A stretch of 64,000 bases of DNA from Variovorax gracilis (GTDB lineage: Bacteria; Pseudomonadota; Gammaproteobacteria; Burkholderiales; Burkholderiaceae_C), in contig NZ_JASZYF010000006.1 in the NCBI RefSeq assembly GCF_030317115.1, positions 285,647 through 349,646 on the forward strand. Direction: 5' to 3'. Made by a program: the position numbers and the translations under genes. This document shows positions 16,806-24,581 of the stretch, in pieces. The notes beneath the pieces were generated by a model that was not told the DNA's origin, did no database searches, and saw nothing but the letters and a program-made list of their open reading frames with translations. How positions within the stretch are numbered: the first letter of the stretch is position 1; the number at the start of each line of letters is the position of its first letter.

Positions 16806-17260
16806 CGCTCGAAGCGATCCTTGCCTACCTGCACCTGCTGGCCATCCTCACCATGGTCGTCTTCATCGCCAGCGAGGCCGCGCTGTGCCGCGTGGAATGG
16901 CTCAACGCCGCGGTGATCGAGCGGCTGGCCAAGGTCGACATGGTCTACGGCATCGCAGCGATCGCGGTGCTCGCCACCGGCGTGGCGCGCACCTGGTGGG
17001 GCATCAAGGGCACGGCCTGGTACTGGACCAACCCGCTGTTGCACTTGAAGCTCACGCTCTTCATCATCGTGGGCGTGATCTCGATCTTCCCGACCCTCAC
17101 CTATTTCCGTTGGCGCAAGGCGCTGCGGTCGCGCGGTTCGTTGCCGGCCGAGGCCGAGATCCGCAAGACGCGCAAGCTGGTGATGATCCAGGCGCACCTC
17201 ATCGCGCTGATTCCCCTGGTAGCGGTCTTCCTCGCGCGCGGTTTCGGCGCGAAGAGCTAG
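16802..17260 (+). CDS. DUF2214 family integral membrane protein
   Basis: A 152-residue inner-membrane protein with four hydrophobic segments (about 5-27, 47-66, 80-100 and 128-148). The start MTLEAILAYLHLLAILTMVV, the central GIKGTAWYWTNPLLHLKLTL and the C-terminal basic helix RWRKALRSRGSL are typical of DUF2214, a family of unknown function. It starts inside the end of the LysR gene (ATGA overlap) and is followed after 6 bp by the MFS/spermidine-synthase fusion, so the three probably form one operon. Confidence 0.8.
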   Translation: MTLEAILAYLHLLAILTMVVFIASEAALCRVEWLNAAVIERLAKVDMVYGIAAIAVLATGVARTWWGIKGTAWYWTNPLLHLKLTLFIIVGVISIFPTLTYFRWRKALRSRGSLPAEAEIRKTRKLVMIQAHLIALIPLVAVFLARGFGAKS

Positions 17261-17266
17261 CCTCCC

Positions 17267-19306
17267 ATGCGGCCGGCAATCATCAAGGCGCTGTTCGCCG
17301 GCACCATCTTCACCAGCGCCTTCCTGCTCTTCCTGGTCCAGCCGCTGATCGCCAAGCAGATCCTGCCGTGGTTCGGCGGGTCGGCGGCGGTGTGGTCGAT
17401 CTGCATGGTCTTCTTCCAGGTCGTTCTGCTGGCAGGCTATGCGTATTCCGACTGGGTCACGCGCCGCCTCGGCGCGTGGGGGCAGGCGAAGCTCCACGTC
17501 GGGTTGCTGCTGGCGAGCCTGGCCTTCCTGCCGATCGTGACCAGTGCACGCTGGAAGCCGACCGGCAGCGAGGACCCGACGCTGTGGATCCTGGGGCTGC
17601 TGCTCGGCACCATCGGCCTGCCTTACTTCCTGCTGTCGACCACCGGGCCGCTGGTGCAGTCGTGGGTCGCGCGCACACCGTGGGGCGCGCAGGTGTACCG
17701 CTACTTCTCGCTGTCCAACTTCGCGTCGCTGGCCTCGCTGCTGAGTTACCCGGTGCTGATCGAGCCGCGCAGCACGCTGGTACAGCAGGCGTGGGGCTGG
17801 TCGCTGGCCTACGGCGTGTTCGTGCTGCTGTGTGCCGCCACCACGTTGTGCGTGGCGCGGCGCTGGGCGGCGCCCACACCGCGGGGCGCGGGCCTGACGT
17901 CGGTCGGCGCAGCGGCACCGTCTGCGCGGCCCGGACTGGGCGATCACCTGATGTGGCTCGCCCTGCCGGCACTCGGCTCATGGCTGCTGCTCGCCATCAC
18001 GAACCACATCACGCAGAACGTCGCAGCCATTCCCTTCCTGTGGGTGCTACCGCTGTCGGTCTATCTGCTGAGTTTCGTGCTGGCCTTCGAGAGCGACCGC
18101 TGGTATCGCCGCGCGGTCTTCGTGCCGCTTGCGGCGGTGATGCTGGCGCTGTGCGCCTTCGGGCTGCAGGACAGCCTGGGGTCCGACCTGCGGACGGCAC
18201 TGCCGATCTACGTCGTCGGCCTGTTCGCCCTGTGCATGTTCCTGCATGGCGAGATGTCGCGCCTGCGGCCGGGCAGCGCGTACCTCACGCGCTTCTATCT
18301 GATGCTGTCGCTGGGCGGGGCGCTCGGCGGCGTGAGCGTGGGGCTGGTCGCGCCGCATGTGCTGCCGGCGTATTACGAACTCGGCGTGGGCCTGACACTG
18401 TGCGCGCTGATCGCGGCCGTGCTGTGGCGGCAGCGGCGTGCCGGCGTGGCGGTCTCGCTCGCGCTGGCCGGCACCTCTGCGTGGTTTCTCTACTTGCAGG
18501 TGAACTTCGACGCGACGGGCGTGCGCCGCATGCAGCGCAATTTCTATGGCGCGCTGGTCACGATGGACACGCAACGCGGCGATGCGCGCGACCCGGTCCG
18601 CCTGATGTATCACGGCTCGATCAAGCACGGCGAGCAGTACCTGGCGCCTGAGCGCAGGCGGGAACCCACCACCTACTACGGGCCGCGTTCCGGCGTCGGG
18701 CTGGCCATTTCGGCCGCACCGGCCGCATCACGGCAGATCGGGCTCATCGGGCTGGGTGCAGGCACGCTGGCCACCTACGGCCGGGCCGGCGATGTCTACC
18801 GCGTCTACGAAATCAATCCGGAAGTGTTCGACCTGGCCGACAGCGAATTCAGCTTCCTCGCCGACAGCCGGGCCCGCATCGAACGCGTGCTCGGCGATGC
18901 GCGCCTGGCGCTGGAGCGCGAAGCGCCACAGGCCTTCGACGTGCTGGCCGTCGACGCGTTCTCGGGCGATTCGGTGCCCATCCACCTCATCACGTCCGAG
19001 GCGATGGACGTGTACTTGAGGCACATGCGCCCGGACGGCATCGTCGCCTTCCACGTCACCAACCGCTTTCTCTCACTGGCACCCGTGGTCGAGAAAATCG
19101 CGCAGGCGAAAGGCTTGCATGTGGCGCTCGTGCACGACGAGCCACCGGAGCCGGGCCTGCGCAACACCGACTGGGTGCTGGTCTCCCGCGATCAGGCCGC
19201 ACTCACCCGCGACGCCATCCGCATCGCCAGTTCCACCATCGACCCCATCCCCGGCCTGGAGCCCTGGACCGACGACAACAACAACCTGTTCAGTGTCCTC
19301 AAATAG
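17267..19306 (+). CDS. Fused MFS-like transporter / spermidine synthase-like protein
   Basis: A 679-residue two-part protein. Residues about 1-420 form 10-12 transmembrane segments (AGTIFTSAFLLFLVQPLIAK at the start, FLLSTTGPLVQSWVAR-type loops). Residues about 470-660 form a methyltransferase-fold spermidine synthase-like domain with GLIGLGAGTLATYG as nucleotide loop, VYEINPEVFDLA (acidic ribose-binding residue) and VLAVDAFSGDSVPIHLI, where the catalytic Asp is expected. The first loop reads GLGAG rather than the classical GGGDG. Family fusions of this kind are widespread but functionally unproven; polyamine synthesis coupled to transport is an inference. It is last in the LysR-DUF2214 operon and is followed by a repeat element. 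Confidence 0.88.
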   Translation: MRPAIIKALFAGTIFTSAFLLFLVQPLIAKQILPWFGGSAAVWSICMVFFQVVLLAGYAYSDWVTRRLGAWGQAKLHVGLLLASLAFLPIVTSARWKPTGSEDPTLWILGLLLGTIGLPYFLLSTTGPLVQSWVARTPWGAQVYRYFSLSNFASLASLLSYPVLIEPRSTLVQQAWGWSLAYGVFVLLCAATTLCVARRWAAPTPRGAGLTSVGAAAPSARPGLGDHLMWLALPALGSWLLLAITNHITQNVAAIPFLWVLPLSVYLLSFVLAFESDRWYRRAVFVPLAAVMLALCAFGLQDSLGSDLRTALPIYVVGLFALCMFLHGEMSRLRPGSAYLTRFYLMLSLGGALGGVSVGLVAPHVLPAYYELGVGLTLCALIAAVLWRQRRAGVAVSLALAGTSAWFLYLQVNFDATGVRRMQRNFYGALVTMDTQRGDARDPVRLMYHGSIKHGEQYLAPERRREPTTYYGPRSGVGLAISAAPAASRQIGLIGLGAGTLATYGRAGDVYRVYEINPEVFDLADSEFSFLADSRARIERVLGDARLALEREAPQAFDVLAVDAFSGDSVPIHLITSEAMDVYLRHMRPDGIVAFHVTNRFLSLAPVVEKIAQAKGLHVALVHDEPPEPGLRNTDWVLVSRDQAALTRDAIRIASSTIDPIPGLEPWTDDNNNLFSVLK

Positions 19307-19337
19307 AAGCGGCCCATCCGCGGCCCGTTCGTGAACA

Positions 19338-19409
19338 CCGCGGAACCGGCTTCGCCCCCGGCAGGGGGCAGGCGGCCACACGAAGTGAGCGAGCCTGGGG
19401 GCGAGTTAG
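19338..19409. repeat. Shorter single copy of the 13.7-kb intergenic repeat
   Basis: It begins GCGGAACCGGCTTCGCCCCC and ends CGAGCCTGGGGGCGAGTTAG, sharing head and tail with the 94-bp units at 13671-13945 but with a shortened middle (CCCCCGGCAGGGGG hairpin). It sits between convergent genes (the MFS/spermidine-synthase fusion and psiF) and runs to the psiF stop. The same placement is seen at 13.9 kb, supporting a terminator-like or 3'-end role. Confidence 0.7.
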
Positions 19410-19416
19410 CCTCGAG

Positions 19417-19683
19417 TTAGCCCTTCGCCTCGGATTCGCACTTCTTCATGAAGCTGTTCTTGGCGGCACCGGCCAGCGGCTTGCCGTTCTTGTCGATCGC
19501 CTTGGCTGCGCATGCAGGCGTCGCAGCGGCCTTGGCGTCCTTCTCGCACTTCTTGACGAAGCTGTTCTTGGCGGCGCCGCTCAGCTTCTTGTCCGCAGCC
19601 TGGGAGTCACAGGCGGATTGGGCGTGCGCGGCACCGAACGACAGCGAGGCACCCAGAGCCAGCAGGGAAAGGAGCTTTTTCAT
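19417..19683 (-). CDS. psiF: PsiF-repeat secreted protein
   Basis: An 88-residue exported protein. A signal peptide (MKKLLSLLALGASLSFGAAHAQ) is cut near residue 22. Two PsiF repeats follow, SGAAKNSFVKKCEKDA and AGAAKNSFMKKCESEA, each with a conserved Cys, plus two further cysteines. E. coli PsiF is phosphate-starvation inducible, but I see no convincing Pho box upstream, so regulation here is open. AAGGAATTACTCC just before the start contains the ribosome site. The stop lies in a 10-bp duplication (CGAGTTAGCC twice) where the repeat element ends, giving two possible TAA positions, the first being used. Confidence 0.85.
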   Translation of the reverse strand: MKKLLSLLALGASLSFGAAHAQSACDSQAADKKLSGAAKNSFVKKCEKDAKAAATPACAAKAIDKNGKPLAGAAKNSFMKKCESEAKG

Positions 19684-19824
19684 GATGGAGTAATTCCTTG
19701 ACGAAGGGTTGTGACAGGTTTCCCCACCCTGGGGCTGTCCATCCTAACGGCCGGTGCTCACTCTTGGATGACGATCGTTGATGATCGTTACCGGCGCTGG
19801 TTTTGCCCCCGGTAAAATTCGTAA

Positions 19825-21498
19825 ATGCTATTGGTCAAACAGGAGTTGCTCGCGGCACTCGCGAACACGCTCGAATCTCTCTCGCCCGGCGCCGGCAGCA
19901 AAGCCGCGTTCGAGTCGCCCAAGGTGGCGGCCCACGGTGACTTCGCAAGTACGGCGGCCATGCAGCTCGCCAAGCCGCTCCAGCGCAAGCCGCGCGAGCT
20001 GGCCGAGGAGCTCAGTGCCGCCTTGCAGGCCACGCCGGCTTTCACGCAATGGGTCGAAGCGGTCGAGATCGCCGGTCCCGGCTTCCTCAACATCCGCCTC
20101 AAGACCGCCGCCAAGCAGCAGGTCGTCCGCGAGGTGCTGGAGTCAGGTGCCGATTTCGGCAAGCAGCCGGCCCGGGACGAACGCGTGCTGGTCGAGTTCG
20201 TCTCCGCCAACCCCACCGGCCCGCTGCACGTCGGCCACGGCCGCCAGGCCGCGCTCGGGGATGCCATCTGCAACCTGCTGGCCACCCAGGGCGACAGTGT
20301 CTGGCGCGAGTTCTATTACAACGACGCGGGCGTGCAGATCCAGACGCTCGCCACCAGCACGCAATTGCGCGCCAAGGGATTCAAGCCCGGCGACGCCGAA
20401 TGGCCCGAGCAGGCCTACAACGGCGAATACATCGCCGACATCGCCGAGGACTTCAAGGCGAAGAAGACCGTGCGCTCCGACGACCGCGAGTACACGGCCA
20501 GCGGCGACGTGGACGACATCGATTCGATCCGCCAGTTCGCGGTCGCCTACCTGCGCCACGAGCAGGACCTGGACCTGAAGGCGTTCCAGGTGAAGTTCGA
20601 CAACTACTACCTCGAGTCCAGCCTCTACACCAGCGGCCGGGTCGAAGCGACGGTGCAGAAGCTCATCGACGCCGGCAAGACCTATGAGCTGGACGGCGCG
20701 CTGTGGCTCAAGTCGACCGACTACGGCGACGACAAGGACCGCGTCATGAGGAAGGGCGACGGCACCTACACCTACTTCGTGCCCGACGTGGCGTACCACA
20801 TCGCCAAGTGGGAGCGCGGCTTCCACCAGGTGGTCAACATCCAGGGCACCGACCACCACGGCACCATCGCGCGCGTGCGCGCCGGCCTGCAGGCGGCCGG
20901 CGTCGGCATCCCGGCGGGCTACCCCGACTACGTGCTGCACACCATGGTGCGCGTGATGCGTGGCGGCGAAGAGGTCAAGATCAGCAAGCGCGCCGGCAGC
21001 TACGTCACGCTGCGCGACCTGATCGAGTGGACCAGCACCGACGCCGTGCGCTTCTTCCTGCTGAGCCGCAAGCCCGACACCGAATACACCTTCGACATCG
21101 ACCTCGCGTTGGCGCAGAACAACGACAACCCGGTCTACTACGTGCAGTACGCCCACGCGCGCATCTGCTCGGTGCTGGCCGCCTGGGGCGGCGATGCGGC
21201 GGCGCTCAAGGACGTGGATCTGTCGCCGCTGCAAAGCCCGGCCTCGCAGGCGCTGCTGCTGCAGCTCGCGAAATACCCCGCCATGCTGAGCGCCGCGGCC
21301 AAGGATTTCGCGCCGCACGACGTCACCTTCTACCTGCGCGAACTTGCCGCGAGCTACCACAGCTATTACGACGCCGAGCGCATCCTGGTCGACGACGAGC
21401 CGGTGAAACTGGCCCGCCTCGCGCTGGTCGCGGCGACGGCGCAGGTGCTGCACAATGGCCTCGCTGTTCTCGGCGTGAGCGCGCCGCGAAAGATGTGA
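19825..21498 (+). CDS. argS: Arginyl-tRNA synthetase
   Basis: Charges tRNA-Arg with arginine (class I, cytoplasm). The 557 residues start with the ArgS N-terminal additional domain ([19 protein letters not shown]), carry the class I signature as HVGHGR (135-140, preceded by SANPTGPL) and KISKRAGS in place of KMSKS, and end with the anticodon-binding helical domain ([19 protein letters not shown]). Single-copy essential gene. A TAAAAT box lies just before the start, and the gene is followed 14 bp later by the SPOR-domain gene, likely in one transcript. Confidence 0.97.
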   Translation: MLLVKQELLAALANTLESLSPGAGSKAAFESPKVAAHGDFASTAAMQLAKPLQRKPRELAEELSAALQATPAFTQWVEAVEIAGPGFLNIRLKTAAKQQVVREVLESGADFGKQPARDERVLVEFVSANPTGPLHVGHGRQAALGDAICNLLATQGDSVWREFYYNDAGVQIQTLATSTQLRAKGFKPGDAEWPEQAYNGEYIADIAEDFKAKKTVRSDDREYTASGDVDDIDSIRQFAVAYLRHEQDLDLKAFQVKFDNYYLESSLYTSGRVEATVQKLIDAGKTYELDGALWLKSTDYGDDKDRVMRKGDGTYTYFVPDVAYHIAKWERGFHQVVNIQGTDHHGTIARVRAGLQAAGVGIPAGYPDYVLHTMVRVMRGGEEVKISKRAGSYVTLRDLIEWTSTDAVRFFLLSRKPDTEYTFDIDLALAQNNDNPVYYVQYAHARICSVLAAWGGDAAALKDVDLSPLQSPASQALLLQLAKYPAMLSAAAKDFAPHDVTFYLRELAASYHSYYDAERILVDDEPVKLARLALVAATAQVLHNGLAVLGVSAPRKM

Positions 21499-21512
21499 CT
21501 TCCACCTCCACC

Positions 21513-22226
21513 ATGAAACAACGACAAAGCGGCAACATCGTCATCGGCTTGATCATCGGGCTGGTGCTCGGGCTCGGCGTGGCGCTCGGCATCGCGGTCT
21601 ACGTGACCAAAGTGCCGATCCCGTTCATGACCAAGACCCAGCGCGGCGGCGCCGAGCAGGACGAGGCCGAGGCGCGGAAGAACCGCGACTGGGACCCGAA
21701 TGCGCCACTCGCCGGCAAGTCGGCACCGCCGCCACGCGCCGCCGCCGCCACGCCCGCAGCTCCGACGCAACCGGCCAGCGTCGGCCCGCTCAATCCACCG
21801 GCGGCGCCGGTGCCTGTGGTGGTTGCCCCCGGTGCCCGTGGCAGCGACCCGGCCACCCCGCCGCGCGCGGCACGCACCGCGCCGGTTCCGGCCGAGGCCA
21901 ATGCCACGCCGTCGAGCGATCCCTTGGGCGACCTCGCCAAGGCACGCGCCGGCACCAGCAGCAGCGCGAGCACCGCTCCCAGCGCCGATCCCTTCATGTA
22001 CTTCGTGCAGGCCGGCGCCTTCCGCACCCCCGAGGACGCCGAGGCGCAGCGCGCCAAGCTGTCGCTGATGGGCGTGGAAGCCCGCGTCACCGAGCGCGAG
22101 CAAGCAGGCCGGACCGTGTACCGCGTGCGCGCAGGCCCGTTCAACAAGAAGGACGACGCCGATCACCTCAAGGAACGGCTCGACAGCGGGGGGCTCGAAT
22201 CGGCCCTCGTTCGCGTCCAGCGCTGA
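21513..22226 (+). CDS. SPOR domain-containing membrane protein
   Basis: A 237-residue bitopic inner-membrane protein. It has a short N-terminal cytoplasmic tail, one transmembrane helix (about 8-31, GNIVIGLIIGLVLGLGVALG), a long Pro/Ala-rich periplasmic linker (about 60-155) and a C-terminal SPOR domain (about 160-237, YFVQAGAFRTPEDAEAQRAK ending RVQR). SPOR domains bind denuded glycan strands at the division septum, so a role in cell division or septal peptidoglycan is likely (FtsN-like arrangement, but shorter). The argS-SPOR-dsbA order seen here I recall from other Burkholderiales. Confidence 0.9.
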   Translation: MKQRQSGNIVIGLIIGLVLGLGVALGIAVYVTKVPIPFMTKTQRGGAEQDEAEARKNRDWDPNAPLAGKSAPPPRAAAATPAAPTQPASVGPLNPPAAPVPVVVAPGARGSDPATPPRAARTAPVPAEANATPSSDPLGDLAKARAGTSSSASTAPSADPFMYFVQAGAFRTPEDAEAQRAKLSLMGVEARVTEREQAGRTVYRVRAGPFNKKDDADHLKERLDSGGLESALVRVQR

Positions 22227-22309
22227 ACCTTCACTTTTCTTTACTTCGTGCGCCCGGGGAACTCCACTCCGGACCGCAGGCTCTTTCAGCCGACAGGAGA
22301 ATCTTTTCA

Positions 22310-22960
22310 ATGAAACGTCGTGACTTTTCGCTGGCCGCTGCCTCGCTGGGCCTTCTTCCTCTCGTTGCCCCCTCGCACGCGCAGCAACTGAAGCTGCCCA
22401 AGGCTGGCACCGACTACATCGCGCTGGGCAAGCCCGCGCCGGTCGACACGCCGGCCGGCAAGGTCGAAGTGGTGGAGTTCTTCTCGTACAACTGCCCGCA
22501 CTGCGCGGCCTTCGAGCCGCAACTCGAAGCCTGGGTCAAGAAACTGCCGCCTTACGTCAATTTCAAGCGCATCCCGGTGCCTTTCGTCGGCAACGACACG
22601 GAAGCCAAGCAGCGCCTGTACTACTCGCTCGAAGCGATGGGCAAGGTGGACGAGTTCCAGCTCAAGATCTTCGACGCCATCCACAAGCAGCGCCAACCCC
22701 TGACCGGCGACGCGGCGATCCTGGCCTGGGCCGAAAAGCAGCCGGGCCTGGATGCCAAGAAGTTCGCCGAACTCTTCAAGTCCTTCGCGGTCTCGGGCAA
22801 GGCCAAGCGCGCCGCCCAGCTGACGAGCGACTACCAGGTCGCCGGCGTGCCGGCCATCGGCGTGGCCGGTCGCTGGTATGTGGACGGCGACACCGCTGGC
22901 AATCTGGACCGCGCGCTGCAGGTCACCGATTTCCTGATCGGCGAAGCCCGCAAGGGCTGA
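22310..22960 (+). CDS. dsbA: Thiol:disulfide interchange protein DsbA
   Basis: Periplasmic oxidase that inserts disulfide bonds into exported proteins and is reoxidised by DsbB. The 216 residues begin MKRRDFSLAAASLGLLPL; the signal ends near the AHA-type site at 24, and the twin Arg followed by Asp-Phe resembles a Tat-type signal, unlike E. coli DsbA. The active-site CPHC (62-65) matches DsbA, and the cis-Pro loop is GVPAIGVAGR. A poly-T hairpin terminator follows at 22998-23018. It lies immediately downstream of the SPOR gene. Confidence 0.95.
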   Translation: MKRRDFSLAAASLGLLPLVAPSHAQQLKLPKAGTDYIALGKPAPVDTPAGKVEVVEFFSYNCPHCAAFEPQLEAWVKKLPPYVNFKRIPVPFVGNDTEAKQRLYYSLEAMGKVDEFQLKIFDAIHKQRQPLTGDAAILAWAEKQPGLDAKKFAELFKSFAVSGKAKRAAQLTSDYQVAGVPAIGVAGRWYVDGDTAGNLDRALQVTDFLIGEARKG

Positions 22961-22997
22961 AAAACCGGGTGGTCAAGCCACCCGTCGTCCCCTGAAG

Positions 22998-23018
22998 GCC
23001 CGCTTTCGCGGGCTTTTT
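22998..23018 (+). terminator. Rho-independent terminator after dsbA
   Basis: GCCCGC (22998-23003), a TTTC loop, GCGGGC (23008-23013) and then five T residues form a textbook intrinsic terminator 37 bp after the dsbA stop. A second stem (GGGTGG / CCACCC, about 22968-22985) lies just before it. It separates argS-SPOR-dsbA from lptA. Confidence 0.85.
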
Positions 23019-23081
23019 CGTCAGGCCCCGCGAAACCGCGTACGTCGGCCGCATACAATGCCCAGCAAGTTTCGTGCCTCT

Positions 23082-23759
23082 ATGACATCGCCAACCTCAT
23101 CCTCCCTTCGCCATCTCAGCCGTGCACTGCTTTTCGCCCTGGCCCTGGCCGGCCTCGCGTCGGCCGCCCAGGCCGAGAAAGCCGACCGCACCAAGCCGAT
23201 GAACATCGAGGCGGATTCGATGCGCTACGACGACCTCAAGCAGACCAGCGTCTTCACGGGCAACGTGGTCGTGAACAAGGGCACCATCGTCATCCGCGGC
23301 GACAGGATCGACGTCCGGCAGGACCCGGAGGGGTACCAGTACGGCGTGGTCACGGCGGCGCCCGGCAAGCTGGCCTACTACAAGCAGAAGCGCGACGCGG
23401 GCACCGACGAGTGGATCGAGGGCGAGGGTGAAGTCATCGAATACGACAGCCGCGCCGACAACGTGAAATTCGTTCGCCGCGCCGTGATGCGCCGCCTGAT
23501 CGGCGCCACGCCCAACGACGAGAGCAGCGGCCCGCTGATCGTCTACGACCAGAGCAACGACACCTTCACCGTCAACGGTTCGTCGGTTCCGCCGAACGCC
23601 GGCGTGGCGAGCGAGGGCGGCCGGGTCAAGGCGATCCTCACACCCAAGGCCGCGCCGACCGCTCCCGGCGCACCGGCCGCCAGCGGCAAGCCCGCTGCCC
23701 CGGCGCCAGGCTCGGGCCTGCGCTCCACCACCACCCTCGGGGGAGAACCCAAGAAGTGA
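23082..23759 (+). CDS. lptA: LPS export periplasmic bridge protein LptA
   Basis: Periplasmic part of the LPS transport bridge between inner-membrane LptBFGC and outer-membrane LptDE. The chosen start (MTSPTSSSLRHLSRALLFAL) gives a normal signal peptide cut after AQA near 34; a second ATG 8 codons upstream at 23058 is equally open. The OstA/LptA domain follows (NIEADSMRYDDLKQTSVFTG, GNVVVNKGTIVIRGDRIDV). The C-terminus is an added Pro/Ala-rich tail (APTAPGAPAASGKPAAPAPG) longer than in E. coli. It overlaps lptB by 4 nt. No lptC precedes it, which is unusual for this cluster; lptC must be elsewhere or replaced. Confidence 0.9.
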   Translation: MTSPTSSSLRHLSRALLFALALAGLASAAQAEKADRTKPMNIEADSMRYDDLKQTSVFTGNVVVNKGTIVIRGDRIDVRQDPEGYQYGVVTAAPGKLAYYKQKRDAGTDEWIEGEGEVIEYDSRADNVKFVRRAVMRRLIGATPNDESSGPLIVYDQSNDTFTVNGSSVPPNAGVASEGGRVKAILTPKAAPTAPGAPAASGKPAAPAPGSGLRSTTTLGGEPKK

Positions 23760-24550
23760 TCGAAACTGCTGGCATGAGCGAGGGCGTCGGCGCTCCGGGC
23801 AGCCGCTTGGAGGCGCGCGGGCTTCAGAAGAGCTACGGCAGCCGCAAGGTGGTCAAGGATGTGTCGCTCGGCGTGCAGAAGGGCGAGGTCGTCGGCCTGC
23901 TGGGCCCCAACGGCGCGGGCAAGACCACGTCCTTCTACATGATCGTGGGCCTGGTGCGCGCCGATGCGGGCGACATCACCATCGACGGCGAGCCGATCGC
24001 GCACATGCCCATCCACCGCCGCGCGCGCATGGGCCTGAGCTACCTGCCGCAGGAGGCGTCGATCTTCCGCAAGCTCACGGTCGAGGAGAACGTGCGCGCC
24101 GTGCTCGAACTGCAGCGCGAACCCGATGCCGATGGCCGACCGGTGACGCTGTCGAAGCAGCGCATCGAGGAACGCCTCGCCGACCTGCTGGCCGATTTGC
24201 GCGTGGACCACCTGCGCGATTCGCCGGCGCTGTCGCTGTCCGGCGGCGAGCGCCGCCGCGTCGAGATCGCCCGCGCCCTGGCCACGCAGCCGCGCTTCAT
24301 CCTGCTGGACGAGCCCTTCGCCGGCATCGACCCGATCGCGGTGATCGAGATCCAGCGGATCATCAGTTTCCTGAAGGAACGCGGCATCGGCGTGCTGATC
24401 ACCGACCACAACGTGCGCGAGACGCTGGGCATCTGCGACCACGCTTTCATCATCAGCGACGGGCATGTGCTGGCACAAGGCACGCCCGCGGAGATCGTCG
24501 ACAACGCCGAGGTACGACGCGTCTACCTCGGTGAGCATTTCAGAATGTAA
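23756..24550 (+). CDS. lptB: LPS export ABC transporter ATP-binding protein LptB
   Basis: The ATPase of the LptB2FG transporter, powering LPS extraction from the inner membrane. 264 residues: Walker A GPNGAGKTT (50-58), signature LSLSGGERRRVEIARAL, Walker B RFILLDEPFAGID, and the H-loop TDHNVRET. The start is a GTG overlapping the lptA stop by 4 nt (GTGA), so the pair is coupled; an in-frame ATG seven codons in (MSEGVG) is an alternative. rpoN follows after 31 bp, an arrangement conserved in many proteobacteria. Confidence 0.96.
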   Translation: MIETAGMSEGVGAPGSRLEARGLQKSYGSRKVVKDVSLGVQKGEVVGLLGPNGAGKTTSFYMIVGLVRADAGDITIDGEPIAHMPIHRRARMGLSYLPQEASIFRKLTVEENVRAVLELQREPDADGRPVTLSKQRIEERLADLLADLRVDHLRDSPALSLSGGERRRVEIARALATQPRFILLDEPFAGIDPIAVIEIQRIISFLKERGIGVLITDHNVRETLGICDHAFIISDGHVLAQGTPAEIVDNAEVRRVYLGEHFRM

Positions 24551-24581
24551 GCATGCCAAAGGCGAGGGTTTTCGGTTCTCC

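Noticed and set aside
19684..19824. Possible Pho box for psiF
   Set aside because: Only one CTGTCAC-like half site (in GTGACAGG) was found, with no second half at the right spacing.
24551..24581. Possible -24/-12 promoter near rpoN
   Set aside because: No GG-N10-GC pattern with suitable flanks; lptB and rpoN are most likely one transcript.
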